Positions 9,053 to 10,517 of a DNA stretch of 10,517 nt are shown piece after piece. Origin of the DNA: Conidiobolus incongruus B7586 (lineage: Eukaryota; Entomophthoromycota; Entomophthoromycetes; Entomophthorales; Conidiobolaceae). The position numbers and the translations under genes were made by a program. The notes under the pieces are model-generated. The model was not told the DNA's origin, searched no databases, and saw nothing but the letters and a program-made list of their open reading frames with translations. Where the stretch lies: contig JNEM01012056.1 in assembly GCA_000697335.1 (NCBI GenBank), positions 1 to 10,517 of the forward strand, written 5' to 3'. Numbering within the stretch: the first letter of the stretch is position 1; every line of letters begins with the position of its first letter.

Positions 9053-9956
9053 TTATAAAGTGACCAATTTGCCATCATGGTAATGATGGGTGAGCTTTAC
9101 TTGGAAATCTGCGGTTTCAATTAAGAAAAGCTTTAAGAGTTGAGCTTGGTTGGGAGTCAAAACGTCACCAGGCTTACAAATAGTATAATCGTTATGTATT
9201 GTAACAATTCCCTTATCTAAAAAAGTGGGCATACCCAAAGATCGCAATTGGGGTTCCATATTATGAGGGAATAGTGCCTCACCACGATAAACGGGTCCAG
9301 CAGGAATAACGATCAACTGATCAGCGACAATACCAGATCTGGCATAGTCTTGTCTCTTGAAGTTTTGGAAGTATCTATATATAAAGTGTTAATTTTTTGA
9401 AGGATATAATAGAAAATAGGATAATTACTCAATGACGGTAGTGGGATCTTCATTAGTGAACAACAAGCCAACTTCACCTTGAAGAAGCTAATTGAAGATT
9501 GTATTAGAAGAGTTAATATGAAATTGAATAATAAAGTTACATTGGCTAATTGAGACAAATTGGGACGAAGCTCTTCTTCGGGGGTGGTACCTAAAGCTTT
9601 AGCCATTACTTTATTTTTTCCAAAGAAAAAACGGCTGGATTTCCATTCGGTTTTGACATCCTTCATAAAGGTACTTCTTGAATTAATGAGCGAAAAAATA
9701 AAAATATGTTGGTGTGTTTCAACATATTTTTGAATCTAAATAAATTATTAACATTTTGAACAATATATATATATATATTTATATATATTTAAAATATATT
9801 ACTTCTTCGATCAATTTTTCCTTATCACCTCGGTTTTTGGGAGCAGTCTTGGTTAAAGATACTATAATTTAATAAAAACAAAATTAGCCTTCATGATGAA
9901 AAATGAATGTAGTTAAAATATAGCGCACCTAATTTTTGTCTCTTTGATTTAGGCAT
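9053..9956 (-). CDS. MRT4: MRT4 homologue, P0-like 60S ribosome assembly factor (5 exons)
   Basis: Seen: minus-strand exons 9956-9929, 9861-9803, 9735-9541, 9487-9429 and 9374-9053 join in frame to 220 aa; yeast Mrt4 is about 236 and human MRTO4 somewhat longer. Hallmarks are the start MPKSKRQKLVSLTKT (1-15), SSRFFFGKNKVMAKALG (62-78), GEVGLLFTNEDP (98-109), DYARSG in early exon 5, the block around FPHNMEPQLRSLGMPT, and CKPGDVLTPNQAQLLKLF. Family knowledge: Mrt4 resembles the stalk protein P0 (RPLP0/uL10) and holds its rRNA site on nuclear pre-60S particles until it is swapped for P0 late in maturation; yeast work first linked it to mRNA turnover. It lacks the stalk-binding C-terminal region of P0, as expected, and ends soon after the conserved core without the acidic tail of the human protein. 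Introns are 67, 67, 53 and 54 bp; intron 1 has an atypical GTGCGC donor. It converges with FAD1 and shares its pathway with NSA1 5.4 kb away. Confidence 0.96.
9763..9778. repeat. (AT)8 microsatellite in MRT4 intron 2
   Basis: Eight AT units inside the second MRT4 intron, followed after a short break by another AT-alternating run to about 9800. It accounts for much of this 67-bp intron, one of the two longest in the window, suggesting growth by slippage. Confidence 0.8.
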
Positions 9957-10517
9957 GTTATTAAAAATATATATAATCAATATTAAATCTATTGATTCAA
10001 TTTTTTTAATATTTTCAAATTCCAGTTTCTATCTTCTTTAACTTATGGGATAGTGTTCAAATTAATAAATTTATTCGAAGTATATGGCAAATGTTTAAAA
10101 TCTTTCTTTTCAAATATATTGTTAATTTTGAAAAATAAATTTTATACAAAATATATAACAAAATTAATATCTCTAATAAATATATTTAATAATTAAAAAC
10201 TAAATAATATTAAAATATTTTTTAATAATTATGCAAGATATTCCTAATTTTATTAATTTATAAAAATAAATTATATTATTAAAATTATTTATGTTTTTAT
10301 TAATCATTGAATTATTTCTAATATGATAATATTTATATTAATCAATATAATAAACATATAACTGCTATTAATAATATAATAGATATGTTTAAATTTTATT
10401 AATTATATATTAATATATTAAAATATATTATTTTATTAGAAATTAATATTAAATTTATTTAACTTATATTATTTAATTTTTTTAATTTATTATTTAAAAA
10501 ATTTTAATATATTTTAA
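9957..10517. other. AT-rich region upstream of MRT4
   Basis: No gene was found. The ~140 bases next to MRT4 are milder in composition and may hold its leader and core promoter, but I see no TATA box at a believable distance; the TATATATA at about 9966-9975 is too close to the start codon. Beyond about 10100 the sequence is nearly pure A and T, much like the first kilobase of the window. Confidence 0.65.

Noticed and set aside
9313-9666. A single 117-aa protein starting at an internal ATG
   Set aside because: It reads through two MRT4 introns. Splicing gives a continuous Mrt4 protein starting at 9956.
1-10517. Defence system, biosynthetic cluster, CRISPR array or mobile element
   Set aside because: All four genes are ordinary conserved eukaryotic housekeeping genes, and no transposase, reverse transcriptase or repeat array is visible.

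Overview
The window looks like nuclear DNA of a compact, very AT-rich eukaryote, most likely a fungus. Four protein-coding genes stand out as exon islands of roughly ordinary base composition in strongly AT-dominated spacers. Three of the genes are cut by very short spliceosomal introns: 20 in total, 40-67 bp each, every one ending in TAG, 18 of 20 starting GTA, and most with a YTAAY-like branch site near the 3' end. The fungal assignment is inferred from these introns and from resemblance to yeast proteins. I cannot name the genus. TAA, TAG and TGA all serve as stops, and CTG falls at a conserved hydrophobic position in the FAD synthetase, so the standard genetic code fits.

Layout. 1-1813: AT-rich spacer, extreme in the first kilobase, then the promoter side of gene 1. 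1814-3657 (+): ten-exon NSA1/WDR74 homologue, a WD40 60S ribosome assembly factor (460 aa). 3658-4202: convergent 3' spacer. 4203-5450 (-): eight-exon PQ-loop membrane protein of the Ypq1/Rtc2/PQLC2 family, a vacuolar/lysosomal basic amino acid exporter (286 aa). 5451-7399: 1.95 kb divergent spacer with no recognisable gene, and a TATA-like box about 50 bp before each start codon. 7400-8197 (+): intronless FAD1, FMN adenylyltransferase (265 aa). 8198-9052: convergent 3' spacer. 9053-9956 (-): five-exon MRT4, the P0-like 60S assembly factor (220 aa). 9957-10517: AT-rich upstream spacer.

The genes alternate in strand (+ - + -) and each has its own promoter; there is no operon. Two of the four (NSA1, MRT4) act in nucleolar/nuclear pre-60S maturation. 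The others serve vacuolar amino acid handling and flavin cofactor synthesis. I found no mobile element, CRISPR array, defence module or biosynthetic cluster, and I do not think the window holds a new multi-gene system. The points worth a second look are the splice-site style (about half the donors carry T at +5, and the first introns of both ribosome-assembly genes have the weakest donors), the lone intronless gene among intron-rich ones, tiny exons in the PQ-loop gene, an acidic dileucine sorting motif, and a few inverted repeats.
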